Below are positions 10,501-17,842 of a stretch of DNA of 30,605 bases, piece by piece. This stretch comes from Schoenoplectus triqueter. Its lineage: Eukaryota; Streptophyta; Magnoliopsida; Poales; Cyperaceae. The stretch covers positions 1 to 30,605 of the forward strand of contig CAXKVV010000060.1 of the NCBI GenBank assembly GCA_964058805.1, read 5' to 3'. The position numbers and the translations under genes are program-made. The notes under the pieces were generated by a model, which saw only the letters and a list, made by a program, of their open reading frames with translations, did no database searches and was not told the DNA's origin. Every line of letters starts with the position of its first letter. Position 1 is the stretch's first letter.

Positions 10501-11224
10501 ATCCCCTCCGTAGATGATAATAAATCTCATAAGTCCTCTGTAAAGAAGGCGGGAATCGAGTGAGGTCTCCCGAGTCAGCGGGTGAAACCATAAACTCGTC
10601 ATAGAAATGGCCGAAGATCGGCAGCCCGGTCAACTGCTGTATCTCTAGGAGGGTCGGAGTCAGCTCCCGATCGTCGATGAATAGAGTGTTGGTGGAATAG
10701 TTCCACCTCTCACAAAAGGCCCGTAGCCAGGGTGTGTCGATATGATAATGAAACATCGACAAGAAAACCGAGTCATATATCCCGGCTCGCCTGAGCAGAG
10801 TCCCCTCCCGCATGAGCACATACCGGGTCCACTCTAGCTGATATCCATGGCACTCCAAGGGAGTGATGAAGGGAGCAGTAGTCCATCTGTGAGCCTCCCC
10901 GTCGATAATCTCCTTGCCCAGGAGATGTGTCAAAGGAGCCGTAGAGGCAACGCCTAGAGGCTGAAGGGGCATGATGTCATGAGGCTGATCATCCCTGAAG
11001 AATAAACCGCCGCCTCGCGGGTAGACAGGAGTCGCTCGGGTGGCTGAGACGAGAGAAGTCCAATCGCTAGGATCCTCGTAAAAAGAATGATAATGACTCA
11101 AGGGGCGACGCGGAATAGCGTCATGAGATGAAACTACAATACCCGAAGAGGAGAAGACGTCATGAGAAATGAAGTGATGAATAATAAGGAATAATGCACC
11201 AAGACAAGCCTTTCGAGCATTCAA
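7577..11224 (-). CDS. Antisense plant mobile domain (PMD) gene, multi-exon
   Basis: Exons on the minus strand: up to 9346, 9268-9095, 9017-8910, 8840-8424, 8349-8260, 8187-7577 (TAG). The introns are 9345-9269 (77 nt), 9094-9018 (77), 8909-8841 (69; alternative acceptor gives 60, also in frame), 8423-8350 (74) and 8259-8188 (72). All are GT-AG, all split a codon after base 1, and the joined frame stays open to the stop. The first large exon holds PMD hallmarks: WNYSTNTLF...ELTPTLLEIQQLTGLP (about 10600-10720) and EPYSPHRCAHQFGLDQDIP (about 9695-9755). The middle is Ser/Pro/acidic; the last exon is Leu/Glu/Arg-rich and probably coiled coil. PMD proteins occur in transposons and as host silencing factors (MAIN/MAIL1). 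The start is unsure: the frame has no ATG until 10972; an upstream exon with ATG at 11406 may join at the TAG acceptor ending at 11134, also in phase 1. Confidence 0.75.
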
Positions 11225-11406
11225 GACTCGTCTTGGTGGGTGGCTCTTTGTTTACCCTTGAAAAGTTTCAAGGATGAATAAATGAATAAATAAAATAAAC
11301 TGATGATTAATGATGAATCATAAGAAAGGGGGAAGAAGAGAGAGAGCAATGGAAAGGTGGCCCACTGATCAGGAAAGGTCGCTGCATAACCCCGGAACAA
11401 ATCCAT
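11134..11406 (-). other. Possible 5' exon and first intron of the antisense PMD gene
   Basis: ATG at 11406-11404 opens a frame. Two donors fit the phase-1 pattern of the gene: GT at 11390 (exon of 16 nt, M-D-L-F-R plus one base) or GT at 11255 (exon of 151 nt). Either can join the acceptor ATTGTAG ending at 11134. The pyrimidine-rich stretch on the minus strand (11346-11322) looks intronic, which favours the short exon. This is inference from splice signals and phase only. Confidence 0.35.
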
Positions 11407-11443
11407 TAGTCCCACAATGAAATACTGAGCGCAAAGCGAAGAG

Positions 11444-11451
11444 TATAAATA
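11444..11451 (+). promoter_or_regulatory. TATA box, module copy 1
   Basis: TATAAATA followed by CCCC. A + strand start site would fall about 30-35 bases on, at the foot of the hairpin that begins at 11476. The reverse reading TATTTATA lies about 38 bases upstream of the ATG at 11406 on the minus strand, so the box could serve the antisense gene instead, or both. Confidence 0.45.
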
Positions 11452-11475
11452 CCCCGCTATTCTCTATCCACTCAG

Positions 11476-11532
11476 CATGAGTGACACCCAAGAAGATTGA
11501 GGGAGAGAGGAGACCTCTTGGGTGTCACCATG
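11476..11532 (+). other. Hairpin H2, copy 1
   Basis: GTGACACCCAAGA (11481-11493) pairs perfectly with TCTTGGGTGTCAC (11516-11528). Beyond one bulged A at 11480, CATG (11476-11479) pairs with CATG (11529-11532). The loop is purine-rich (11494-11515). Confidence 0.7.
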
Positions 11533-11689
11533 TGATTATATCTTTTCTGACAAGTGGGACCCACACGGCAGTCCCTTATGAGCAGCTCCAGTGACATGGA
11601 CCTAGCCTATTTTGCTAAGAAAGCTAACCAACCCGGAACAGAGGTTAAGCATTAATCCCACAATGAAATAATAGGGTGAATGACGAGGA

Positions 11690-11697
11690 TATAAATA
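11690..11697 (+). promoter_or_regulatory. TATA box, module copy 2
   Basis: TATAAATA followed by CCCC, in the second copy of the module. The hairpin foot at 11724 is 34 bases downstream, matching the spacing in copy 1. Confidence 0.45.
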
Positions 11698-11723
11698 CCC
11701 CACCACCTCCTACTCATTCGAGG

Positions 11724-11776
11724 TGGCTGACCCTCGGGAGATTTAGGAGAGAGAAAATCTCCTGATGGGTCAGCCA
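11724..11776 (+). other. Hairpin H2, copy 2
   Basis: TGGCTGACCC (11724-11733) pairs with GGGTCAGCCA (11767-11776). After one bulged T (11766), TCGGGAGATT (11734-11743) pairs with AATCTCCTGA (11756-11765) with one G.U. That is 20 pairs around a purine loop (11744-11755). The arms share no sequence with copy 1 but the position and loop type are the same. Confidence 0.7.
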
Positions 11777-11916
11777 TTTGATTACATTTTCTCTGACAAG
11801 TGGGACCCACCTGGCAGTCCCTTGTAGATGAATCTAACAACATAGCCTATCTGATGAGTCACCATGTGACCATTTTCACTGACAGGTGGACCCCACACCT
11901 CAGTGACCTATTGAAG

Positions 11917-12075
11917 GAGTCAGAATTGAACCCTAGAAATCTGCCTTTGAAGCTAACCCTAGAAAGGAGCTGAAGCAGTATAATCCCTATGCTACATGAA
12001 ATGATGTCAATGCCAAGCTAGCATTTTGATGCAACTAGTCATGAGAAATTCCAAATGTGATTTTGCTTTCAAGGC
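11917..12075. other. Non-coding stretch, nothing recognised
   Basis: No frame, palindrome or promoter motif worth naming was seen between the TATA-hairpin modules and the 127-bp repeat. Confidence 0.4.
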
Positions 12076-12300
12076 TGACCTGGTGCCAAAGCTGCGAGCA
12101 ACCACCTAACCATGCTTTGATTTGTGTCAATTACTGATAAGTAGTCAGTTCTTTGACCAAGTCACCCTCATGTTAAGGGATTGAAAGTCAATTTCACAAG
12201 ACTGATCAGGTGCCAAAGCTGGGAGCAACCACCTGATCAAGTCTAGATTTGTATTAATTGCTGATAAGTAGTCAGCATTTGATCAAATCAAGCCCTAATG
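12076..12300 (+). repeat. Two-copy tandem repeat, period 127 bp, with hairpins
   Basis: The shared blocks TGCCAAAGCT (12084 and 12211) and CTGATAAGTAGTCAG (12134 and 12261) are both 127 bases apart. Copy 2 has a perfect inverted repeat, TGATCAGGTG (12203-12212) with CACCTGATCA (12230-12239); in copy 1 only GGTG/CACC remains. The loop TAAGTAG is closed by ACTGA/TCAGT in copy 1 (12133-12149) and TGCTGA/TCAGCA in copy 2 (12259-12277), a compensatory change. Confidence 0.7.
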
Positions 12301-12704
12301 AATATCAATATAAGTCTAATTGGTATTTAGTTAGGGTGGTTTCTGCAAGAGGGAGATAATTGGCAGAGACACAGAGCTATAATTGAGATCAGGGATTAAT
12401 TCATAAGGAATAATAGGGTTTTATGGATAAAAGAATTTTTAATTCAGAGAAGGAGGGGTAAAAATGGAATTAAAAATTACAGGGATGATCATCATGAATT
12501 TAGGGATTTTTGGTGAAATTTTCATGATTTTTGGATAAGTGGAGCTATTAAAATAAATTCAGGGAAGATAAAAGCAGAATAAATGGATTAATCAAAGGTT
12601 GAGATTTGATCAGAGCAACTCTGGGTGCAAATTGGGGATGATAACAGCTCTGGGTACAAACTGGGTACAAGAAACACAGGAGGCATAAAATAATCGAAGA
12701 GAGA
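12301..12704. other. AT-rich non-coding stretch
   Basis: Contains several near-copies of GGAATTAAAAATT and GGATTTTTGG-like strings around 12430-12540, and CTCTGGGT(A/G)CAAAtTGGG in two adjacent copies (12609-12670). No gene or promoter was recognised. Confidence 0.4.
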
Positions 12705-13115
12705 GGGTGTGCCACGTGGCAGCCTCTCATTGGGCCATGTCAGCAAGTGGGCCCCACCCTGGTATGAGTCACTGACAAGTGGGCCCCACCAGTATGCCAC
12801 GTGGCAGGCTGCCAACCCGCCATGTCACACTATCAGAGCCAGGTGGCTCATATTCATTGGTCCATATCAGTAGCAAGTACAAGGAATACAGACACATGGC
12901 AGCACCTTAAACCACCACATCATCTGTATATGCCATGTGGCAGTATGCTGTACAGCCACCTCACCCGACCCTATGCTATATGGCAGCACCACACTCGGCC
13001 ACATCAGACAGACAGTGCCACATGGCACTGTCTCATTGGTCCATGTCAACAAGTGGGTCCCACCACAGCTGAGACAGCCACCAAATGGGTCCCACCAGAG
13101 TGCCACGTGTCACGC
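12705..13115. promoter_or_regulatory. Dense cluster of TCP-type and G-box palindromes in diverged repeats
   Basis: Exact GTGGGNCCCAC (class I TCP consensus) occurs at 12747-12757, 12779-12789 and 13053-13063; two more lie just upstream at 11554-11564 and 11800-11810. G-box palindromes TGCCACGTGGCA lie at 12710-12721 and 12795-12806, with a variant TGCCACGTGTCA at 13101-13112. Weaker copies such as TGCCATGTGGCAG and GCCACATGGCAC fill the gaps, together with repeated CTCATTGGKCCATGTCA. This looks like a U3-type enhancer built from degenerate direct repeats. Binding by TCP or bZIP/bHLH factors is inferred from the motifs. Confidence 0.55.
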
Positions 13116-14340
13116 ATTAACTGGTGCCATGTCATTGCATAGTATACACAGGAATTACAGGTGGCTCTATTTGATTGGTACAAATCAGCACAAGGTGATA
13201 CACATGGCATTACTGGACAAGCCCACATCATCCAGTCATTAACAGATCATTAGTGTTAAGCGCTTGTTCATCAAATAAATAACCAATCAAACTTTGCCAC
13301 CTCAGCCTATTAACTCTAATCGCTACACTAATCAAATATCAATCAGATCCATAGACCTAAGCTTGCAAACCTTACAAGTGGGACCCAATAATCAGAAATG
13401 CAAACAGAATCATATAACTAGGCTATGAACCAAGTCTATTCAGCTTATTCATTTAAATCAACGTGGCCTATTTAAAATCGAGAGTATGATAAGAGATGGA
13501 CCTGGTGTATGCTTTCCCAATCGCTGGTCTACTCCTCCCTGGCGCTTTGGTGCACGTGCGCCTGGATCGTCCAGCCCAGTCGAGCATTCTCCCCGCTCTC
13601 TCTTCTTCCTCTTCTCCTCGCGCGCGATCGCTGGCTTCTTCCCATGGCGTCTCACCATTACAAGAGGCTTCGAAACAGATAGCAAGCATCAATACTTCGA
13701 TCAGGAGAGTGAGAGCAAAGGATAACAATGGAGGAAGAATTGAAGGACAAGATTACCACGGTTTGAGTTGAAGCAGCGGTGGTACACTTCTAAAGAGATA
13801 CGATTGAGTGCTTCAAATACTAAATTGAGCACGGAAGGAGCTTGCTTGTGCTTAGGCGACGCCAATTGATAAGCAATTGCAAAGCAATGTAACCAGAGGA
13901 AGGATTAAAGGTGAAGAGTTGCTAAAGACGGTGACAAAAAGGCAGATCTAATAGACACTCTAGAGGCCGAATTGAATGGTGAAGAAGCTTATTCAGATCA
14001 AGGCGATGCTAATTGACATGGATCGAGAAAGCAATTGAGTAAAAGATGGTGAATTTAGCTAAGAGGAGAGACGGGTTAAGAATGCGGCTTAGAAGTTGAG
14101 TGAAGAACTATGCAATTGAAGGAGAAAAGAATGCTGGCGACAAGATGAGGGTGTTTAAATACGATTTAGCAGTGAGAGGGCCAAGGAACAATTGGAATAC
14201 ATGCTCAATTGAAGTCAACTGAATTACGGTGCAGTCAAAGCCGGTACCAGAAACGGTTATGTGATTCAACAACAAACACAACTTGATCCTAACCGTCCAG
14301 GCGAATGTAATGAATGGTGGAGATGCATCCAGGCTGATAA
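13116..14340. other. Non-coding region, purine-rich from about 13680 to 14140
   Basis: No credible coding frame. GGCGAYGCYAATTGA-like strings recur (about 13855 and 14003), as do AAGCAATTG strings. The + strand is strongly A/G-biased from 13680 to 14140. A weaker TCP-like site (AAGTGGGACCCAA) lies near 13375. I see no splice or start pattern that would make it a gene. Confidence 0.4.
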
Positions 14341-14565
14341 TCCGAGTGAGAAACATCCAACCAATCGCAATTGAGTTAATTGGTTGATTTAGTGCTATAT
14401 AAACCGAGATTTGGTACCAGCAGAGATAATTTTTGGAAAAGAGCAGAGAAAACAGAAGCATACACATACTCACATACACCATAAAGAAGAGAGAGAGAGA
14501 TAAAGATTGCAAGAGTAGCAAAGAGAGTTTGTTTGATTTGCATTTCTGTAAAAAGGAATTCAAGG
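14341..14565 (+). promoter_or_regulatory. CCAAT-TATA promoter with leader and candidate 5' splice site
   Basis: TATATAAA lies at 14396-14403. Just upstream, CAACCAAT and ATTGGTTG form an inverted repeat with CCAAT boxes on both strands. About 30 bases downstream begins an A/G-rich leader with a CT/GA microsatellite (14485-14505). The leader ends near 14565 in TTCAAG followed by GTAATAAAC, a good donor-like sequence. This is consistent with an LTR U3/R junction or another transcription unit; no coding exon was found. Confidence 0.4.
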
Positions 14566-14769
14566 TAATAAACTATACAAATTGATTCGATTAGTGTTTC
14601 CTGTGCCCTTTTCTCTATAAAAGTTGAATTCTGAATTTCCAATTATACTTAGTAGATGGCTAATTTTGTTTCTTTTCACCTTTATTATCTTTTTTTTTTA
14701 AGATTCACTCTTTCTTCCATTCTTATACTGTTTTCTATTGAATAACTTCAATTTAATACTAATCAATCG

Positions 14770-14827
14770 AATCCAGTGAGCCACTGGCCCAATTACCAGA
14801 TAATTGGAGAGCCTTTAGGCCTGGATT
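14770..14827 (+). other. Multi-hairpin motif H3, copy 1
   Basis: The conserved cores CAGTGAGCCACTGGCC and GAGCCTTTAGGCCTG flank a variable hairpin, CCAATTA (14789-14795) with TAATTGG (14801-14807). The cores fold as CCAGT/ACTGG and GCCT/AGGC. The outer bases AATCCA (14770-14775) pair with TGGATT (14822-14827), partly in competition with the first core hairpin. Confidence 0.6.
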
Positions 14828-15083
14828 AATCATTAACATGAAGAATTTACAAAAAGGATTACTGTTTCTTGTTATTGAGCCATAATCTTTCCATTAATCA
14901 CTTTCTTTCTTTGGCTTTGATTGAACAAGGTTTGACAATTAGAAACTTCTTATCCGTTGATTACTTGATTATATAGTTAATAAGGATGATGTAAAGTGTG
15001 TAAACCTTATAACAAAGTATTAGCTCGATAGGATTAGTATATCGTTTATTTCCGGCACAGTGATCAATTGAATTCAACAAGGA

Positions 15084-15136
15084 CCTCAGTGAGCCACTGG
15101 CCCCAGTCAAGACTGGGTGAGCCTTTAGGCCTGAGG
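15084..15136 (+). other. Multi-hairpin motif H3, copy 2
   Basis: It has the same two conserved cores as copy 1. The variable inner hairpin is CCCAGTC (15102-15108) with GACTGGG (15111-15117). The outer arm is CCTCA (15084-15088) with TGAGG (15132-15136). Both inner and outer arms differ from copy 1 and still pair. Confidence 0.6.
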
Positions 15137-15660
15137 GTTGTATATCAATTGTACCAATTCAATGAACATCTCGAGATTGGAATAGAATAAAAATCGGTAC
15201 CAGTCAATACTGTACACTCTTGATGCACAAGTGCTTCAACCCGATTAGTAGCACACAAGAAGCCCTATAATCATCCTAGATTACACATACATACTAGGGC
15301 GATGCTTAATAGCTGTACAATTGTCAAGAATTTCAATTGAATTCAATGAATTTGATGAAGAAAGGACCTTGATACCGGTTCCAGTTGGTACACTAACTGG
15401 CATTGCTATGCGAGTGTCAATCGACGCATGGATCTTTGATCAGACGCCACAGAAGGACTCCATGCATTAAGGCGACGCTAGGGCACTGATCTGATCGGAA
15501 AAGGGGTGCTCCGGTCGCCGGGAACGCTATTTCGCACTAATCCTAAAGCATCGCAAGGTCGGAGGCTTGGAGAATCTCTCCCGCACGAATATTGAAACGT
15601 TTGATAATCTTGAAGATTCTTCAACGAATGAGATATAACAAAAGTTTAAAAATCCGAGCG
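15137..15660. other. Non-coding stretch with several short inverted repeats
   Basis: No coding frame. Perfect short hairpins include CCAGTT/AACTGG around GGTACACT (about 15371-15391), CCTAG/CTAGG near 15275-15297 and GCAC/GTGC near 15222. Repeated GGCGA(C/T)GCT strings (about 15300 and 15472) echo those at 13855 and 14003, which suggests the same element continues here. Composition turns AT-rich soon after. Confidence 0.4.
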
Positions 15661-17000
15661 GGAAATAATCTGGGCCTTACATATATTAAACACGTATCTC
15701 AACTGGATCTAACGGCCCAAGTATAAATGAAACATTTGAATAAACTAGGCGCCAATCTTGGAGCAGATCTGACGGCCCAGATTAGACCCAATAATTAAAT
15801 AATAACATAATAGTAATGATATAGAATAGATAAATCATTTGAAAATACTCCTGAACTCCAAATTAACTCAAATTTGTTTCTAAAATTTTCTTATTTTTCA
15901 TATTATTTTTCTATGCAATAATATTCTAGTTTTAAAAATATACTCATAGTAAAACAATTTAAAAGCAAAATACATCACATATATTGATATGTTTGACTTA
16001 GCTTTGACTTGTCACTTTAAATACTATAAAAATTCCAAAAATACAAATAAAAATCATAAGTAATAACTAGATATATTTTAGTGATTTTTCAAGTGATTTT
16101 CCATGAAACAATAATGATGATAGTAATATGCTATAATAAATAATGAGGTTAGCTATATCCTTTGATAAATAAAAAATATAATAATAATAATAGATATTAT
16201 ATTGATATTTTCTGTAAAAAAAGAATAATAGAAATAAATAGCACAAAATATACAAAAATATAATACCATGGTAATAAATAGTAAAATACATTTTCTTTCA
16301 TAATAAAAAATGATAATATAGTTTTATAATATGAATTATATTACTTTTGTTATTTCTATACAAAAATATATAATAAAAATACTTTTGATGAATAAAATGA
16401 AATAAAAATAATAGTTGTAATAAAAGTATACTAAATTTCATCTCTTATAGCTATTTTCCAACTAATAATAGTAATAATAAAAAAAAATCTTATACTTTTC
16501 TATAGATAATAAATAGAGATAATAAAAAAATGGATATAATGAATAGTATAATAAATAGAATAAAATATTAGTAATGATTTCTTTTAGCTATTATAGATAT
16601 TAAAAATAAAACAAAAAAAATAATAAAAAAAAAATAATGAAAATAATAATAGTAAAATAGTATAGCTAACCATCTTTTAATTTTGTAAATAATTCTTACA
16701 TAATGAATAGTATTACAATATAATAGAATATAATAACAAAATTCTATTACTTTAGCTATTATAAGCATTTTGAAAATATAAATAAAAAACATAGCTATCT
16801 TACTTTTTATTATTTTTGTAAGTGATTTTCTACAGAATAAATAGAGTTTAGAAATAATAAAAAAATAAAATTTTACTACTTTAGCTTTAGCTATTATAAA
16901 AATCCCAAAAATATAAATGAAACTCTAGTTATTAGCTAACCCCCTTTTCCTATTATTTTTGTAAATAATTTTCTACATAGAAAAATAGAGTTTAAAAATA
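15661..17000. repeat. AT-rich degenerate repeat region
   Basis: Two similar blocks (GGATCTAACGGCCCAA and AGATCTGACGGCCCAG, about 15704 and 15765) start it. From about 16000 on, diverged copies of AGCTATTATAAAAAT, a TTTTTGTAAATAATTTTCTACA block and GAATAAATAGAGTTTA recur with spacing of about 130-170 bases (AGCTATTAT at 16586, 16754 and 16889). No open frame of note occurs. The copies are too decayed to define a unit by eye. Confidence 0.5.
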
Positions 17001-17013
17001 AAAAAAAAAAAAA

Positions 17014-17079
<66 letters not shown>
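17001..17079 (+). repeat. Poly(A) run followed by (AAT)n microsatellite
   Basis: Fifteen A residues (17001-17015) run into about 21 AAT/ATA triplets. An A-rich tail followed by a simple repeat can mark the 3' end of a retroposed element, but no such element is recognisable upstream. Confidence 0.9.
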
Positions 17080-17084
<5 letters not shown>

Positions 17085-17210
17085 GCATGATAATGAAGGA
17101 TATTATACAATAGACTTTGTGCATTTTAGAAATGAATAAATATGCTCACATAAGGAGTGTAGAGCCACGTAAGAATATTTGCACACATGATATGACATTT
17201 AGAATGATTA

Positions 17211-17691
17211 GTCAAGACGAGAACACCTTGACGGAGGATAACTAAGGTTGCAATGACAACATGAGAAGATATGTTGAGACAAGAACATCTTGACGTGAGA
17301 TGAATAAGGCTTTGATAGCAACATGAAGGAACATGTCGAGACAAGAACATCTTGACACTTGATGAAGAATAATAAGATACGTCGAGACAGGAACATCTTG
17401 ACGTGAGATGAATAAGGCTTTGATAGCAACATGAAGGAACATGTCGAGACAAGAACATCTTGACGCTTGATGAAGAATAACCAGAGCTACGATACTAACA
17501 TGGAGATATATGTCGACTCTGAAGAAGAAGAACATTATGATGTCCTAGATAGGTGACATCTTAATGACTCGCTGCCATGAGCAAGTAACTCATGATTGAA
17601 TACGCTCACACAAGAGGTGTAGGGCAACATAGTAATTTTGCACAAGTAATGCAACACGTAGAATGATTAGTTGAGACAAGAACATCTCGAC
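17211..17691 (+). repeat. Hairpin array A: six modules with loop ACAAGAACAT
   Basis: Modules at 17211-17232, 17273-17294, 17335-17356, 17381-17402, 17443-17464 and 17670-17691. Each is a 6-bp stem around a 10-base loop close to ACAAGAACAT. Arms are GTCAAG/CTTGAC, GTTGAG/CTTGAC, GTCGAG/CTTGAC (three times) and GTTGAG/CTCGAC. All pair when G.U is allowed. Between modules, blocks such as GAGATGAATAAGGCTTTGAT and TTGATGAAGAATAA repeat. Confidence 0.7.
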
Positions 17692-17821
17692 GCTCGCTGA
17701 AGATTGACCAAAGCTACGACATCAGCATGGAGAGATATGTCGACTTTGAAGAAGAAGAACATTACGATGTCCGAGCGAAGTGACATCTTAATGACTCGGT
17801 GTCGTGAACAAGTAATTCATG
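17539..17821 (+). repeat. Two copies of a hairpin pair (GATGTC stem; CAAGTAA loop)
   Basis: GATGTC/GACATC occurs at 17539-17560 and 17766-17787 with different 10-base loops. Downstream in each copy the loop CAAGTAA is closed by CATGAG/CTCATG (17576-17594) or CGTGAA/TTCATG (17803-17821). In the second, G-C has become A-T and A-T has become G.U, so pairing is kept. Flanks (TCTTAATGACTCG) are nearly identical. Confidence 0.65.
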
Positions 17822-17842
17822 ACCATTTGAGCTGGCAAGACT

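Larger units (their letters stand above)
11391..11916 (+). repeat. Diverged tandem duplication of a TATA-plus-hairpin module, with a third partial copy
   Basis: Copy 1 is about 11391-11628 and copy 2 about 11632-11860, both starting CCCGGAACA. Each has, in order: TCCCACAATGAAATA, a TATAAATACCCC box, a long perfect or near-perfect hairpin, a TTTTCTGACAAGTGGGACCC stretch and GGCAGTCCCTT. A third, partial copy (11854-11916) repeats CACCATGTGA and the TCP-like palindrome but lacks the TATA box and the hairpin. The arms of the two hairpins are unrelated in sequence. Confidence 0.75.
1..15660 (+). mobile_element. Tat-lineage Ty3/gypsy LTR retrotransposon, 3' part (right end uncertain)
   Basis: The order gag end, protease, RT, RNase H, second RNase H, integrase is seen directly in one + strand frame. 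A second RNase H before the integrase, no chromodomain, and an antisense extra gene downstream of pol are known traits of the plant Tat group (Ogre/Retand relatives). The left part (5' LTR, primer site, most of gag) is outside the window. No second LTR is available for comparison, so the 3' LTR edges are not defined. Purine tracts that could be the polypurine tract lie at 5886-5895, 7540-7564 (followed by TG at 7565) and 11322-11346. I place the right end near 15660, where repeat-rich regulatory DNA gives way to AT-rich DNA. That limit is inference and the element could end anywhere from about 11.9 to 15.7 kb. Confidence 0.62.

Noticed and set aside
11476..11776. MicroRNA precursors at the TATA-linked hairpins
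   Set aside because: Stems of 17-20 bp are too short for plant miRNA precursors, and the arms differ between copies.
13486..13771. Short + strand frames near 13.5 kb
   Set aside because: Ser/Pro/Arg low-complexity translation without family resemblance; several overlapping frames are open because the DNA is locally GC-rich.
14108..14642. Minus-strand hydrophobic frames
   Set aside because: They run across the TATA box and a GA microsatellite; the hydrophobic content comes from A/T-rich DNA.
16936..17124. Minus-strand frame with an isoleucine run
   Set aside because: Translation of the (AAT)n microsatellite.
17126..17535. Minus-strand frames with repeated Cys-Ser-Cys-Leu blocks
   Set aside because: Translation of hairpin array A; the period follows the DNA repeat and there is no start or domain.
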